Assembly: GCF_963666675.1 (NCBI RefSeq)
Contig: NZ_OY762929.1
Location: 1,178,001-1,242,000, forward strand
Direction: 5' to 3'
DNA length: 64,000 bases
Origin: an uncultured Desulfobacter sp.
Lineage (GTDB): Bacteria; Desulfobacterota; Desulfobacteria; Desulfobacterales; Desulfobacteraceae
Numbering within the stretch: the stretch's first letter is position 1; every line of letters begins with the position of its first letter. The translations under genes and the position numbers were made by a program. Shown piece by piece: positions 8,070 to 16,527 of the stretch. The notes below the pieces were generated by a model, which had not been told where the DNA came from, searched no databases, and was given only the letters and a program-made list of their open reading frames with translations.

Positions 8070-10412
8070 TTAAAATGAACCCATTTTACTCCAGTCCGGT
8101 TTTAAGATGTCCTCGCTATCGTCTGTTGCCATGGGTATTTGAACCTCTAAATCAGGCGAAAGGATCGTTTCGGGATTAAACATCATCGTCTCCCCTATAT
8201 CTCTTGGCCTTTTTTTTCCTTCCAATCCTGCGAGCAAGCTTTCAGCCTCATTCCTTTGTTGCGAATCAAGAGCTAAACTTCCCAGGGCTGATTCCAGTTT
8301 CGTTTTGGCTTGGGAAAGTTTCCCCCGGCGGTACAGCACCATGCCTTGGTGATATTGGATCATACCGTTTTGAGGCGCCAATTCTTCAGCCTGAGCCAGC
8401 ATCCATTCCGCCTGTGAATAAATTTGCTTATGGTAATAAGCCCACCCCAGGGTATCCATTAGCCAGGCTTCCCCCGGCATCTTGTCATAGGCGGTCCTTG
8501 CCAGATCAAGGGCGCGATCGAAATCTTTCTTTTGTTCCAACAACAGCCACGCCAGGTTTCCCTTAATCTCAGGGTGATCCGGAAAATATTTAAGCGCACG
8601 CTCAAGCACCTGTGCAGCATCCGCGATCCGCTGCTTTTCTACATAATGTGCTGACCGTTGAAGCCACCCCTCAATAAACTGCGGTTGCGTGGTCGTGCAT
8701 TCATTCAAGATTTGTTCAACACCGCCATCCTGCCCGGTCTTTTTAAAAAGCTCTGCCTGTAAAATGAAAAATGGGCCTGACATATCGTTTGTCTCCATGG
8801 CTTTATCTATATATGCCTGGCCTTGGGCATAGTCTTTTAGCCCAAGACAAATTTTTGCCCCGGCATAATAAAAAGCCGGATTTGTGTTATGATTCGAGAG
8901 TTCGTTTATTTTTTCAAGCGCTCTTTTTACCTGGCCCTGGTTTGAAGCAAGCCGGGCATAAGCATGCAAGGCTGGATATATGACGGGTTTATCTTCAAGC
9001 ACATGGCTGTAAGCTGTCAGCGCTTCCTGTCCCATACCCTGCGCTTCAAAGGCCTGCCCCAGAAAAAAGAGGGTCGAGGCTCCGCCCCCCAGGTGCCACG
9101 ATCTGGACAAGAAATCTATTGCTCCGGAAGAATCCCCACGGCCAAGGGAACACAGTCCTTTGAGCTGCCAGGCCCGGACATTGGAAGCGTCCTGGTCCAG
9201 AAGGCGATCTGTATACTGCTCTGCCAGGCTGTAATCCCCCCGCTTATAGTTCAGTGCGGCCATGGCAAATATGGATTCACCGTGATTTGGGTCCAGCATC
9301 AGCGCGTGAATAAATGCTTTTTCAGCCAGTTTACCCTGGCCACCGGCAAAATATGCCACACCCAGAAGATAATGGGCGGACACCAGGCCGTAGTCTTTGT
9401 CCAATGCGTTTTTCAGATATGAGACGGCATGGGAATACCGCCCTCTGAATAACCAGAATTTTCCCATCAGCAGGTGATACCCCGGCTCATTTTTGCTTGT
9501 CTGGGCGAGTTTTTCCAACAGTTTTTCTGCCCCTGCCATGTTTTCAAGGGTAAGATAAAAATCGGTCAGCATCATTTCAAACCCCGTATTGTCAGGATAT
9601 TCAACGATGAGTTCTTTTAGGTAGTCAGCCGCCTTTTTTACCTTCCCGGTAACACGATAAAACAGACAAAGCCGGGTTTTAAATTCAAGGTTTCCAGGAT
9701 CTGAATCCACGGCCATAAGAAAATACTTTTCTGCCCTGGTGTTATTTCCTGCCAGGGCATAGTAATCTGCAGCGAGCATGAGATCCATGGGGCGTTTAAT
9801 GCCCTGGCTCCGGCAAAAGGTGACCACCTTTTCCGCTTCAATGGGTCTGTTTTGTTCCTGAAAACAGATAGCCAGTTTGAGCCTGGGGCGAATCCGGCTG
9901 GGCAAAAGCGCAACAGCCTTCTCATACGCCGCTTCTGCCGTTTTGAGCTCTGACCGGAGCATGGCAAGATCTCCGGAAAGCATCAAAAGGACAGGATCTG
10001 CGTCATGGCAGTCAACAAGCTTTGCCAACAAATTCGCAGCCGTTGCCGTATCCCCGCGGATTAAGGCAATCCGGATAATCTGATATTGCGTATCGACATC
10101 TTCGGGATTTTTTTTTAGAGCCTTGTTAAAGCATATTTCAGCCCGGGCCAGGTTGGACAATTTGACATAAGCGGTTCCCATTTTGGCATATACCCGGCCG
10201 GGTTGCCCGGATCCGTCCTTGGCATTTATCCAGTATTGAAGTGCATCGGCATAATCACCGCGTTCAAAGGCCTGGTCGCCTTTAATTTCAAAGGGAACCC
10301 GGGGCGTAGCATACTCCCAGATCATAAGCCCGCTCACAAGGATGCCTGCAAGCAAAGCGGAAACCAAAAATCCGGTGCACGCAATAGCTATTTTTCCTCT
10401 TTTACGTTTCAT
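8070..10412 (-). CDS. Large membrane-anchored TPR protein
   Basis: 780 residues. After a basic start MKRKRGKIA comes one membrane helix (about residues 9-31), then essentially the whole protein is tetratricopeptide repeats (many A..Y...G....A...+ helices, e.g. GDQAFERGDYADALQYW, YHQGMVLYRRGKLSQAKTK). It most likely exposes a TPR superhelix on one face of the inner membrane, as in PEP-CTERM-linked TPR proteins and polysaccharide scaffold proteins (BcsC, AlgK type). The ATG overlaps the stop of the upstream gene by four bases (ATGA), so the two are translationally coupled. No catalytic motif. Its role in the neighbouring exosortase-type envelope system is inference from location. Confidence 0.85.
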   Translation of the reverse strand: MKRKRGKIAIACTGFLVSALLAGILVSGLMIWEYATPRVPFEIKGDQAFERGDYADALQYWINAKDGSGQPGRVYAKMGTAYVKLSNLARAEICFNKALKKNPEDVDTQYQIIRIALIRGDTATAANLLAKLVDCHDADPVLLMLSGDLAMLRSELKTAEAAYEKAVALLPSRIRPRLKLAICFQEQNRPIEAEKVVTFCRSQGIKRPMDLMLAADYYALAGNNTRAEKYFLMAVDSDPGNLEFKTRLCLFYRVTGKVKKAADYLKELIVEYPDNTGFEMMLTDFYLTLENMAGAEKLLEKLAQTSKNEPGYHLLMGKFWLFRGRYSHAVSYLKNALDKDYGLVSAHYLLGVAYFAGGQGKLAEKAFIHALMLDPNHGESIFAMAALNYKRGDYSLAEQYTDRLLDQDASNVRAWQLKGLCSLGRGDSSGAIDFLSRSWHLGGGASTLFFLGQAFEAQGMGQEALTAYSHVLEDKPVIYPALHAYARLASNQGQVKRALEKINELSNHNTNPAFYYAGAKICLGLKDYAQGQAYIDKAMETNDMSGPFFILQAELFKKTGQDGGVEQILNECTTTQPQFIEGWLQRSAHYVEKQRIADAAQVLERALKYFPDHPEIKGNLAWLLLEQKKDFDRALDLARTAYDKMPGEAWLMDTLGWAYYHKQIYSQAEWMLAQAEELAPQNGMIQYHQGMVLYRRGKLSQAKTKLESALGSLALDSQQRNEAESLLAGLEGKKRPRDIGETMMFNPETILSPDLEVQIPMATDDSEDILKPDWSKMGSF

Positions 10413-11263
10413 CGCTTCACCACAATTGTGCCGACCAGACCGATCACGGCCATAACCGCCGCCCAGGAAAGAATTTCAAATTTATTGTTTGCCAGATACC
10501 GCAGCAGCTTAAGCCCGAAGGAAAAAATCCATGGCAATTCCGTATCCCGGCCATAAATTTGATGATATGTGTCGGTTCTTCCCGGATTATTCCAATTGCT
10601 TCCTTTTAATTGTGAATTGCCATATTTTTCAAGATCAGGCACTGAATTAGCCCTGCCTTTTTTCCCTGTTGAATTCGGCTGAAAATCGTGATTGTCCCTA
10701 AGCGCTGGTCGGTCTTTGGCGCCGGATTGAAAAAGCATCACTTCTGCCATTTCTCTTCTCAGCACATCGGTAGGCGTCAATTTTTCCGTATCAGATGCCG
10801 GTGCGGCTTTTTCGGGGGGGGGCTTTGCCTCAAGATACGGAATGCCCAAGTCCTTTAACATTGTAGCATTTTTTTTTTGCTGCGCTATATACTGCTCCAA
10901 AAGATTTTTCAATCTGAGATTTGCAGCAACCTGGCGGTCAAGCATGGCTTGAACATTCGTCACGGATGCGGATAATAGATTAAAAGGGACATCAATCTTG
11001 AGTGCTCCGGCACTTGCCGGGAACGGATTTTTAGAAGATGTTTTATACAGGCGGATTTCTGAAACCGCATCCGGCGTATTCGGCAGAAAGGCATAGGTTT
11101 GGGTTACATTCTCTACACTCCGGGGCAACTCAAAAACGGGGCACTCTTCGCAATTGCCGGAAGAATGAAACCAGGCATAAGAGCTTCCCTGGGCCAAGCA
11201 CAAAGAAAATAGTGTCACCAGAATGTTTAGAACCAAATATCGTGTCCGCATGCGTCTTTTCAT
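10409..11263 (-). CDS. Secreted protein with C-terminal membrane anchor, function unknown
   Basis: 284 residues. The N-terminus has a signal peptide (RTRYLVLNILVTLFSLCLA, cleavage likely near SSYA-WF). The mature part has a CEECP motif, a coiled-coil-like stretch (AMLDRQVAANLRLKNLLEQ), a proline-rich linker (EAKPPPEKAAPA) and a polar region. The last 25 residues form a membrane helix (ILSWAAVMAVIGLVGTIVV) ending KR. This tripartite tail resembles sortable proteins, but there is no PEP motif before the helix, so I do not call it PEP-CTERM. It is the first gene of the run continuing into the TPR gene, and is divergent from the PrsT-like lipoprotein gene. I do not recognise the family. Confidence 0.75.
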   Translation of the reverse strand: MKRRMRTRYLVLNILVTLFSLCLAQGSSYAWFHSSGNCEECPVFELPRSVENVTQTYAFLPNTPDAVSEIRLYKTSSKNPFPASAGALKIDVPFNLLSASVTNVQAMLDRQVAANLRLKNLLEQYIAQQKKNATMLKDLGIPYLEAKPPPEKAAPASDTEKLTPTDVLRREMAEVMLFQSGAKDRPALRDNHDFQPNSTGKKGRANSVPDLEKYGNSQLKGSNWNNPGRTDTYHQIYGRDTELPWIFSFGLKLLRYLANNKFEILSWAAVMAVIGLVGTIVVKR

Positions 11264-11288
11264 GACCCTGGAATACCAGACTTTTTAG

Positions 11289-11324
11289 TTGACAATACTA
11301 AGCGTCCCATAATACAAATTGTAT
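11289..11324 (+). promoter_or_regulatory. Candidate sigma-70 promoter with overlapping palindrome
   Basis: TTGACA at 11289-11294 is a perfect -35. With an 18-base spacer TACAAA (11313-11318) is a fair -10. The inverted repeat AATACAA-A-TTGTATT (about 11311-11325) covers the -10 and could be an operator. It would drive the PrsT-like gene at 11388. The 124-base gap is shared with the divergent gene at 11263. Confidence 0.45.
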
Positions 11325-11387
11325 TTAAAGTTTAAGCGATATCACAAAGTAATTAAAAAGCCAATTCACTTTTAATAGAGACTGCTC

Positions 11388-13679
11388 ATGAAAACTTGTC
11401 CACGAATTATATTAATTATTCTCATCACACTAATGGTTTGTACAGGATGCGCAAACAAGGACGAAAAGAAAGCCGCTCACATAAAAAAGGGTAACGAATA
11501 TTTTGATGCAAAAGAGTATAAAAAGGCTGAAATAGAATTTAAGAACGCTGTCCAGATAGATAGCCAAGACATAGAGGCCTTACTAAATTTAGCTAAGACT
11601 TCGATGAAGATAGGTAAAATTCAAGATGCCTTTACTGCGTATTCCAAAGTTGAAAAAATTGCACCGGAAAATATTCAGGCACTCACACGTTTAGCGCAAC
11701 TTTATTTCTTGAATAAAAAAACATCGAAAACAAAGGAACGAATAAATAAAATTCTTGAATTAGAAGAAAACAATATAGACGCTCTATATTTAAAAGCTAG
11801 GCTTTTGAGCCAGCAAAAAGAATTGGATTCTGCAATTAATCTTTTTGATAGAATTTTAAATTTAAATCCAGATCATATTCCCTCGCTTCAGAGTCTTGCA
11901 AGTATCAGAACTTATCAAAAGCAATTTGATCAGGCTGAAGAGCTTTTATTGAAATCTGTCGATGTATCGAATGATGATACAAAAGCAGAGCGTTTGCTTT
12001 TAGGCTTTTATCTTAGACAAAAAGACTATGGAAAACTCAAGGACCGGCTTGAAATATCATCCAGAAAGCATACGGATGCAGACTTTCATACCATTGCAGG
12101 AAATTTATATTTAAAATTAAAAGATAAGACCTCGGCGGAGAAAGCTTTTAAACACGCAATTGAACTGGCGCCTGAAAACCCCGCGCCATATATGGCCCTG
12201 GCCAAATTTTATGACATTACAGATCAGAAAGAATCAGCACAAGAGTTTTATGATAAGAGTTTAGCGCTTGCGCCTGAAAATATTTCAATAAAACAGGTGG
12301 TTGCCCAATTTCATTATAACCACAAGGATATTAATAGCGCTGAAAAGCTAGTCGCTGAAATTTTACAAAAGGGATCAAACTTTTATTCAGCAAAAATGCT
12401 TCAAGCAGAAATTTTAACCGTAAAAAATGATTTTAATACAGCACTTATTAAATTAACGGATCTTGAGAAAGAAGAACCTGATTCTGCCAGAATCCTTTAT
12501 TTTAAAGGACTGTGTTATATCGGTTTAGAACAGCCTGAACAGGCAGTCGCAAACGTGGCAAAAGCGGTAGAATTGAATCCGACCTATTTAAAGGCAAGGA
12601 TATTGCTGGCTGACATCTACTTCCATCTGAAAGCATATGATCTGAGCATTAAGAATGCGTCCATTGCCTTGAGGCTGAATCCGGAGTCCTATAAAGCACT
12701 TTTGCTGAGAGGGGGAGCGAAATTAGCAACAGGAAAACTGACCGAAGCTGAAAAGGACTTTACTAAATTAATTGAAATAGATCCGAAAAATCCCACAGGA
12801 TACTATCGTATGGCATCCTTAAAACATTTTTATACACAATACGATGATGCTGAAAAATTATTAAAAAAGGCCTTTGAACTCAACAATAAGCTTATTGATG
12901 TTTTTAACTTGAGAATTAAAAATGATATTGCCCGGAAAAATTTTCATGCCGCACACATGTTGTGCCTTGAGCAATTGGGCGAAGTGAAAAATAAACCAGC
13001 CAGCAAAGCGCCTATTTTTTATGCCCAAGCCCAAGTTTTTTTAGCTGAAGGAAATATCAGTGATGCTGAAAAATCCTACCATAATGCAATTAAATCTAAT
13101 CCGAAATTCACACCGCCATACATGGATCTTGCCGAGATTTATCTTTCAAAAAAGGATTTAAAAAACGCGGCTGATCAATACAGAGCCGTTTTAAAGGCTG
13201 ATCCCAAGCTTTATCTTCCACATATGATGCTGGCCTCAATTTTTGAAAAAGAAAATAATTTTATTGCTGCTGAAACACATTACAGAAAAGCTCTGGAAAT
13301 TAACCCGAAGTATGCGGAGGCGGCGAATAACCTGGCCTATTTGCTGGCAGAAAAAACAAACAAATATGATGAAGCGTTGATGTTTGCAAAAAAAGCCAAA
13401 GAGATCTTCCCTGATAATCCGCTTGTTATGGATACCTTGGGAAGTGTCTATTATAAAAAGGGGCTTTACGACAACGCAGTAAGCGAATTTTTAGACAGCA
13501 TTAAAATGAAACCGGAAAATCCAACTTTTCATTATCATTTGGGCTTGGCTTATTTAAAGGCACAAAAGTTTGATCTGGCAAAGCAAACATTAAACAAAGC
13601 CATTGAACTGGACAATAATTTTCAAGATGTTGAAAACGCCCGGTCTTTGATTCAACAGATTGAAACTAACAAGGAGTAA
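11388..13679 (+). CDS. TPR-repeat lipoprotein, PrsT-like (PEP-CTERM system)
   Basis: 763 residues. The signal is a lipoprotein type: a hydrophobic run IILIILITLMVCTGC with lipobox Cys near residue 21, then ANKDEKK. From residue 30 on, tandem TPR units follow (AHIKKGNEYFDAKEYKKAEI, YYKKGLYDNAVSEFLDSI and about twenty more). This combination, in this neighbourhood, fits the PrsT family of TPR lipoproteins encoded in exosortase/EPS loci, although it is somewhat shorter than the usual 900 residues. It should be lipid-anchored in the outer or inner membrane and act as a scaffold for polysaccharide or PEP-CTERM protein handling. The gene is AT-rich and lysine-rich relative to the genes on either side. 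It is followed at once by a glycosyltransferase gene (5 bases). Confidence 0.8.
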   Translation: MKTCPRIILIILITLMVCTGCANKDEKKAAHIKKGNEYFDAKEYKKAEIEFKNAVQIDSQDIEALLNLAKTSMKIGKIQDAFTAYSKVEKIAPENIQALTRLAQLYFLNKKTSKTKERINKILELEENNIDALYLKARLLSQQKELDSAINLFDRILNLNPDHIPSLQSLASIRTYQKQFDQAEELLLKSVDVSNDDTKAERLLLGFYLRQKDYGKLKDRLEISSRKHTDADFHTIAGNLYLKLKDKTSAEKAFKHAIELAPENPAPYMALAKFYDITDQKESAQEFYDKSLALAPENISIKQVVAQFHYNHKDINSAEKLVAEILQKGSNFYSAKMLQAEILTVKNDFNTALIKLTDLEKEEPDSARILYFKGLCYIGLEQPEQAVANVAKAVELNPTYLKARILLADIYFHLKAYDLSIKNASIALRLNPESYKALLLRGGAKLATGKLTEAEKDFTKLIEIDPKNPTGYYRMASLKHFYTQYDDAEKLLKKAFELNNKLIDVFNLRIKNDIARKNFHAAHMLCLEQLGEVKNKPASKAPIFYAQAQVFLAEGNISDAEKSYHNAIKSNPKFTPPYMDLAEIYLSKKDLKNAADQYRAVLKADPKLYLPHMMLASIFEKENNFIAAETHYRKALEINPKYAEAANNLAYLLAEKTNKYDEALMFAKKAKEIFPDNPLVMDTLGSVYYKKGLYDNAVSEFLDSIKMKPENPTFHYHLGLAYLKAQKFDLAKQTLNKAIELDNNFQDVENARSLIQQIETNKE

Positions 13680-13684
13680 GATAG

Positions 13685-14890
13685 TTGGGCAGGCAAAAAA
13701 AAATTTTGTTTATCGGAGAAGATCTTACGCTGGCCCATCTTATCCGACCGTATGTCCTATCAAAAGCGCTTGATCCTGATAAATATGAAGTTTTTTTAGC
13801 ATCTGGACAAAAATATCTTTCGTTTATCAAAGATGCCGCATCGCATTTTATAGACATCCCTACACTACCTTCAAATGTTTTTCTTGAGCGTCTCTCTAAA
13901 GGAAAACCGGTTTACCGGGAGGACGAGATTCGGACTTCTGTTGTCACCGACTGCAAGCTTCTTAAACAACTTAAGCCTGATCTCGTTGTTGGAGACTTTA
14001 GATTATCTTTGGGTATCAGCGCTGAGGTCTGTTCCATTCCATATATCGCACTTAGCAACGCATTTTGGTCCAGGTCGTCGATCATTTCTTTTCCCGTACC
14101 GGAACTGCCAATAGTCGACCTTTTGGGGCCGAATACCGTTAAATTAATGGCTAAACCTATTTTGCCTTTGATCCTTAAATATCACGCAAGGCCTTTTAAC
14201 CGGGTGCGTCGGGAATACGGACTTCCTCCTTTTTCCGATCTAAAAGAGGTTTATACTTATAGTGATCTGACTCTCTATCTGGACACCCCCTTGCTTGCCC
14301 CAACCTCATACCTTCAGAAAAATCATCATTATCTGGGACCTCTGATTTGGTCTCCTGAGGATCCTTTACCCCTGTGGTGGAGTCGCCTCCCAAAAGACAT
14401 CCCGGTCATATATGTCACTGTGGGATCTTCAGGAGACACCTGCGTTATCACAGAAGTCCTTAAAGCCATAAAAGAACTGAATCTTTGCGCGATGGTTTCG
14501 ACGGCAGGCCGGTTTGAATCCTCCACCAAGGGCGTAAATATATTTGAAGAGAAATTTTTACCCGGCTCTGAAGCAGCTAAACGGTCAGATATTGTCATTT
14601 GCAGCGGCGGTACTGCTACGACCTATCAGGCGCTGGCCTGCGGAACCCCCGTCATCGGCATCCCCCTTAATGCCGATCAATACCTGTCCATGCAAGCCAT
14701 TGCCGATGAAGGTGCCGGTATAATGCTGAGATCAGGGAAATTGACAAGCAGCATGGTGAAAACTGCCATACAGAAAATACTGAAAACAGAAAGCTTTAAA
14801 AAAAGCTGTCTGACAATTATGGCTGAAATGGAGTCTTTCAACGCCTTGGAAAGATTCCCGCACTTTATTGAACCTCTACTTGAAACGTAA
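13685..14890 (+). CDS. GT1-type (UGT/MGT-like) glycosyltransferase
   Basis: 401 residues with a two-domain GT-B layout. The N-terminal domain starts KKILFIGEDLTLAHLIRPYV, where a histidine after the first strand binds acceptor or catalyses. The C-terminal donor-binding part has VIYVTVGSSGD and, near residues 300-335, VICSGGTATTYQALACGTPV followed by IGIPLNADQ. That is the conserved nucleotide-sugar loop of the UGT/rhamnosyltransferase-like family, with the donor-contacting D-Q pair. The start is TTG at 13685, eight bases after AAGGAG; no better start exists upstream. It likely adds a sugar to a lipid or polysaccharide acceptor in the cytoplasm. It pairs with the downstream sugar epimerase, which may supply its donor. 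Confidence 0.85.
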   Translation: MGRQKKILFIGEDLTLAHLIRPYVLSKALDPDKYEVFLASGQKYLSFIKDAASHFIDIPTLPSNVFLERLSKGKPVYREDEIRTSVVTDCKLLKQLKPDLVVGDFRLSLGISAEVCSIPYIALSNAFWSRSSIISFPVPELPIVDLLGPNTVKLMAKPILPLILKYHARPFNRVRREYGLPPFSDLKEVYTYSDLTLYLDTPLLAPTSYLQKNHHYLGPLIWSPEDPLPLWWSRLPKDIPVIYVTVGSSGDTCVITEVLKAIKELNLCAMVSTAGRFESSTKGVNIFEEKFLPGSEAAKRSDIVICSGGTATTYQALACGTPVIGIPLNADQYLSMQAIADEGAGIMLRSGKLTSSMVKTAIQKILKTESFKKSCLTIMAEMESFNALERFPHFIEPLLET

Positions 14891-14957
14891 CAGAAGCCCC
14901 TCTCTGATTGGAAATTTCAGCCGATACTCAACCCTAATAAATTATAAGGATGCGAAG

Positions 14958-16103
14958 ATGAAAAAAAAACTTTTAATCACCGGAGGGGCAGGGTTCATTG
15001 GTTCTAATCTCATTCACGCGCTGGATAAAACAACATGGGATATAGTGGTCCTCGACGCTTTGATTAAACAGGTCCATCCGACGGGTAAATGGCATCCGCC
15101 CGAGCATATTTCATTTATCCATGGCAAAATTCAAGACAGGGATGCGGTTGAAGCTGCTATCGATGGCGTAGAGTACATTGTCCACCTGGCTGCGGAGACC
15201 GGTGTGGGCCAATCCGCATACGAAATCGCCCGGTATGTTGAAACAAACGAATATGGTACAGCGCTTTTACTTGAAATCGCGGCAAAGCATCTCAAGCGCT
15301 TGAAAGGGATCGTGCTGGCATCATCCAGAGCCGTTTACGGAGAAGGGAGATACATTTGCCCCAAATGCCAGGATGTTTTTCCCGGGCCCAGAAATAAATC
15401 AAGGCTTGAAGCCGGCCATTGGGGCCATGCATGTCCCCTGTGTCACGGCGAAATCCAACCGGCTGGCAGCGTTGAAAATCAGCCGTTAAAGCCCGGTTCC
15501 TGCTATGCCATCACAAAACAAAACCAGGAACAGCTCGTGGAATTGTTTTCAGAAACATATAATATTCCTGCTGTCTCTTTAAGGTTCCAAAACGTATATG
15601 GCCCTGGGCAATCCCTGAGCAACCCATACACTGGTATCCTGTCAATTTTCAGCACACGGATACTTGCCGGAAACCCGGTTATGATTTACGAAGATGGTAA
15701 TGAGACAAGGGACTTCGTATTTGTTGATGATGTTGTGCGGTCCATTTGCCTCCCACTTGAAAAGGGCTTTTCAGGATATGATGTATTTAATGTAGGCACC
15801 GGCATTGGGACATCTGTTTACGATATAGCCCAAACCCTAAACAAAGCTTTAGATGCAAATATTGGTATTAGTATTGTCCATAAATACAGAATTGGAGACA
15901 TACGACATGCTTGGGCTGATATGGGGAAAATAAAGGCCCTGTATGAATTTTCATCTAAAATCCCAATCCACGAAGGTTTAAAACGATTTGGTATTTGGGT
16001 TAAAAGTCAGCCACGTCAAGAAGATGGATATAAAAAAATGGAGCATGAAATGGAAGCGCGTGGTTTGATGGGGAGATTTTCTTCTATGAAAGAAAAAAGA
16101 TAA
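14958..16103 (+). CDS. NAD-dependent sugar epimerase/dehydratase with zinc-ribbon insertion
   Basis: 381 residues, extended SDR fold. GGAGFIGSN (9-17) binds NAD, and Y183-AIT-K187 is the YxxxK pair. Between the core strands, residues 134-162 add CPKC...CPLC, a likely four-cysteine zinc ribbon. A similar insertion is known to me from dTDP-L-rhamnose 4-epimerase-like enzymes of Burkholderia and mycobacteria, so 4-epimerisation of a dTDP-6-deoxysugar is the best guess. The frame is open up to 14868, overlapping the GT gene, but the ATG at 14958 has AAGGA at the right distance and gives the normal SDR N-terminus MKKKLLITGG. It probably feeds the upstream glycosyltransferase. Confidence 0.85.
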   Translation: MKKKLLITGGAGFIGSNLIHALDKTTWDIVVLDALIKQVHPTGKWHPPEHISFIHGKIQDRDAVEAAIDGVEYIVHLAAETGVGQSAYEIARYVETNEYGTALLLEIAAKHLKRLKGIVLASSRAVYGEGRYICPKCQDVFPGPRNKSRLEAGHWGHACPLCHGEIQPAGSVENQPLKPGSCYAITKQNQEQLVELFSETYNIPAVSLRFQNVYGPGQSLSNPYTGILSIFSTRILAGNPVMIYEDGNETRDFVFVDDVVRSICLPLEKGFSGYDVFNVGTGIGTSVYDIAQTLNKALDANIGISIVHKYRIGDIRHAWADMGKIKALYEFSSKIPIHEGLKRFGIWVKSQPRQEDGYKKMEHEMEARGLMGRFSSMKEKR

Positions 16104-16230
16104 ACGAAAGAATTTCGCTATTGGGCTTTGATTTTTTGGGGGTTAATCGGGATTATTGAATCAAGAATACTCATCGAAACACCTTTAATGGCAGGGGGTC
16201 TCAATTGGCCGAAGCGATGATCAAGGTCAG

Positions 16231-16262
16231 TTCACAATATGAATTTTTTTTCATATTGTGAA
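16231..16262. promoter_or_regulatory. Perfect 13-bp inverted repeat upstream of sigma-54 promoter
   Basis: Arms TTCACAATATGAA (16231-16243) and TTCATATTGTGAA (16250-16262) are perfect complements with a six-T spacer. Neither strand has a U-tract after the stem, so a rho-independent terminator is unlikely. It lies roughly 150 bases upstream of the sigma-54 promoter, the usual place of an enhancer-binding-protein site. A partial half-site CAATGTGAA recurs at about 16387-16395. The rest of the 412-base gap 16104-16515 is AT-rich with no gene seen. Confidence 0.5.
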
Positions 16263-16397
16263 AAAAATTATATCATAAAAGGTGATTTTTTTCTTTTTTA
16301 TTTTGCCTGAGTCTCCCCTCTATTTTTTATAAATCCGTAAGTTTTAAAATCCTATTTGATTTCAATGGCTTATATCTCAAAAAAAACAATGTGAAAA

Positions 16398-16416
16398 TTG
16401 GCATCTCTTTTGCATA
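16398..16416 (+). promoter_or_regulatory. Sigma-54 (-24/-12) promoter for the PEP-CTERM gene
   Basis: TTGGCAT at 16398-16404 and TTTGCAT at about 16409-16415 have GG (16400-16401) and GC (16412-16413) exactly ten bases apart, the defining spacing of RpoN promoters. It stands about 110 bases before the PEP-CTERM start codon. In exosortase systems, PEP-CTERM genes are known to be controlled by RpoN with the PrsK/PrsR pair. Confidence 0.75.
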
Positions 16417-16527
16417 TATAGCTTTCAGCTTTCAACTAACTATAAAAATAAGGAGGGAGAGAATTTCAAATTAACAAATATAGTTATGAAACATTGCTAA
16501 AAATCTAAATAATTAATGGAGAAAATT

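Noticed and set aside
10409..11263. Second PEP-CTERM protein
   Set aside because: It has signal peptide, C-terminal helix and KR tail, but no PEP-like motif before the helix.
16231..16262. Rho-independent terminator after the epimerase gene
   Set aside because: The stem is perfect but no U-tract follows on either strand; a protein-binding palindrome fits better.
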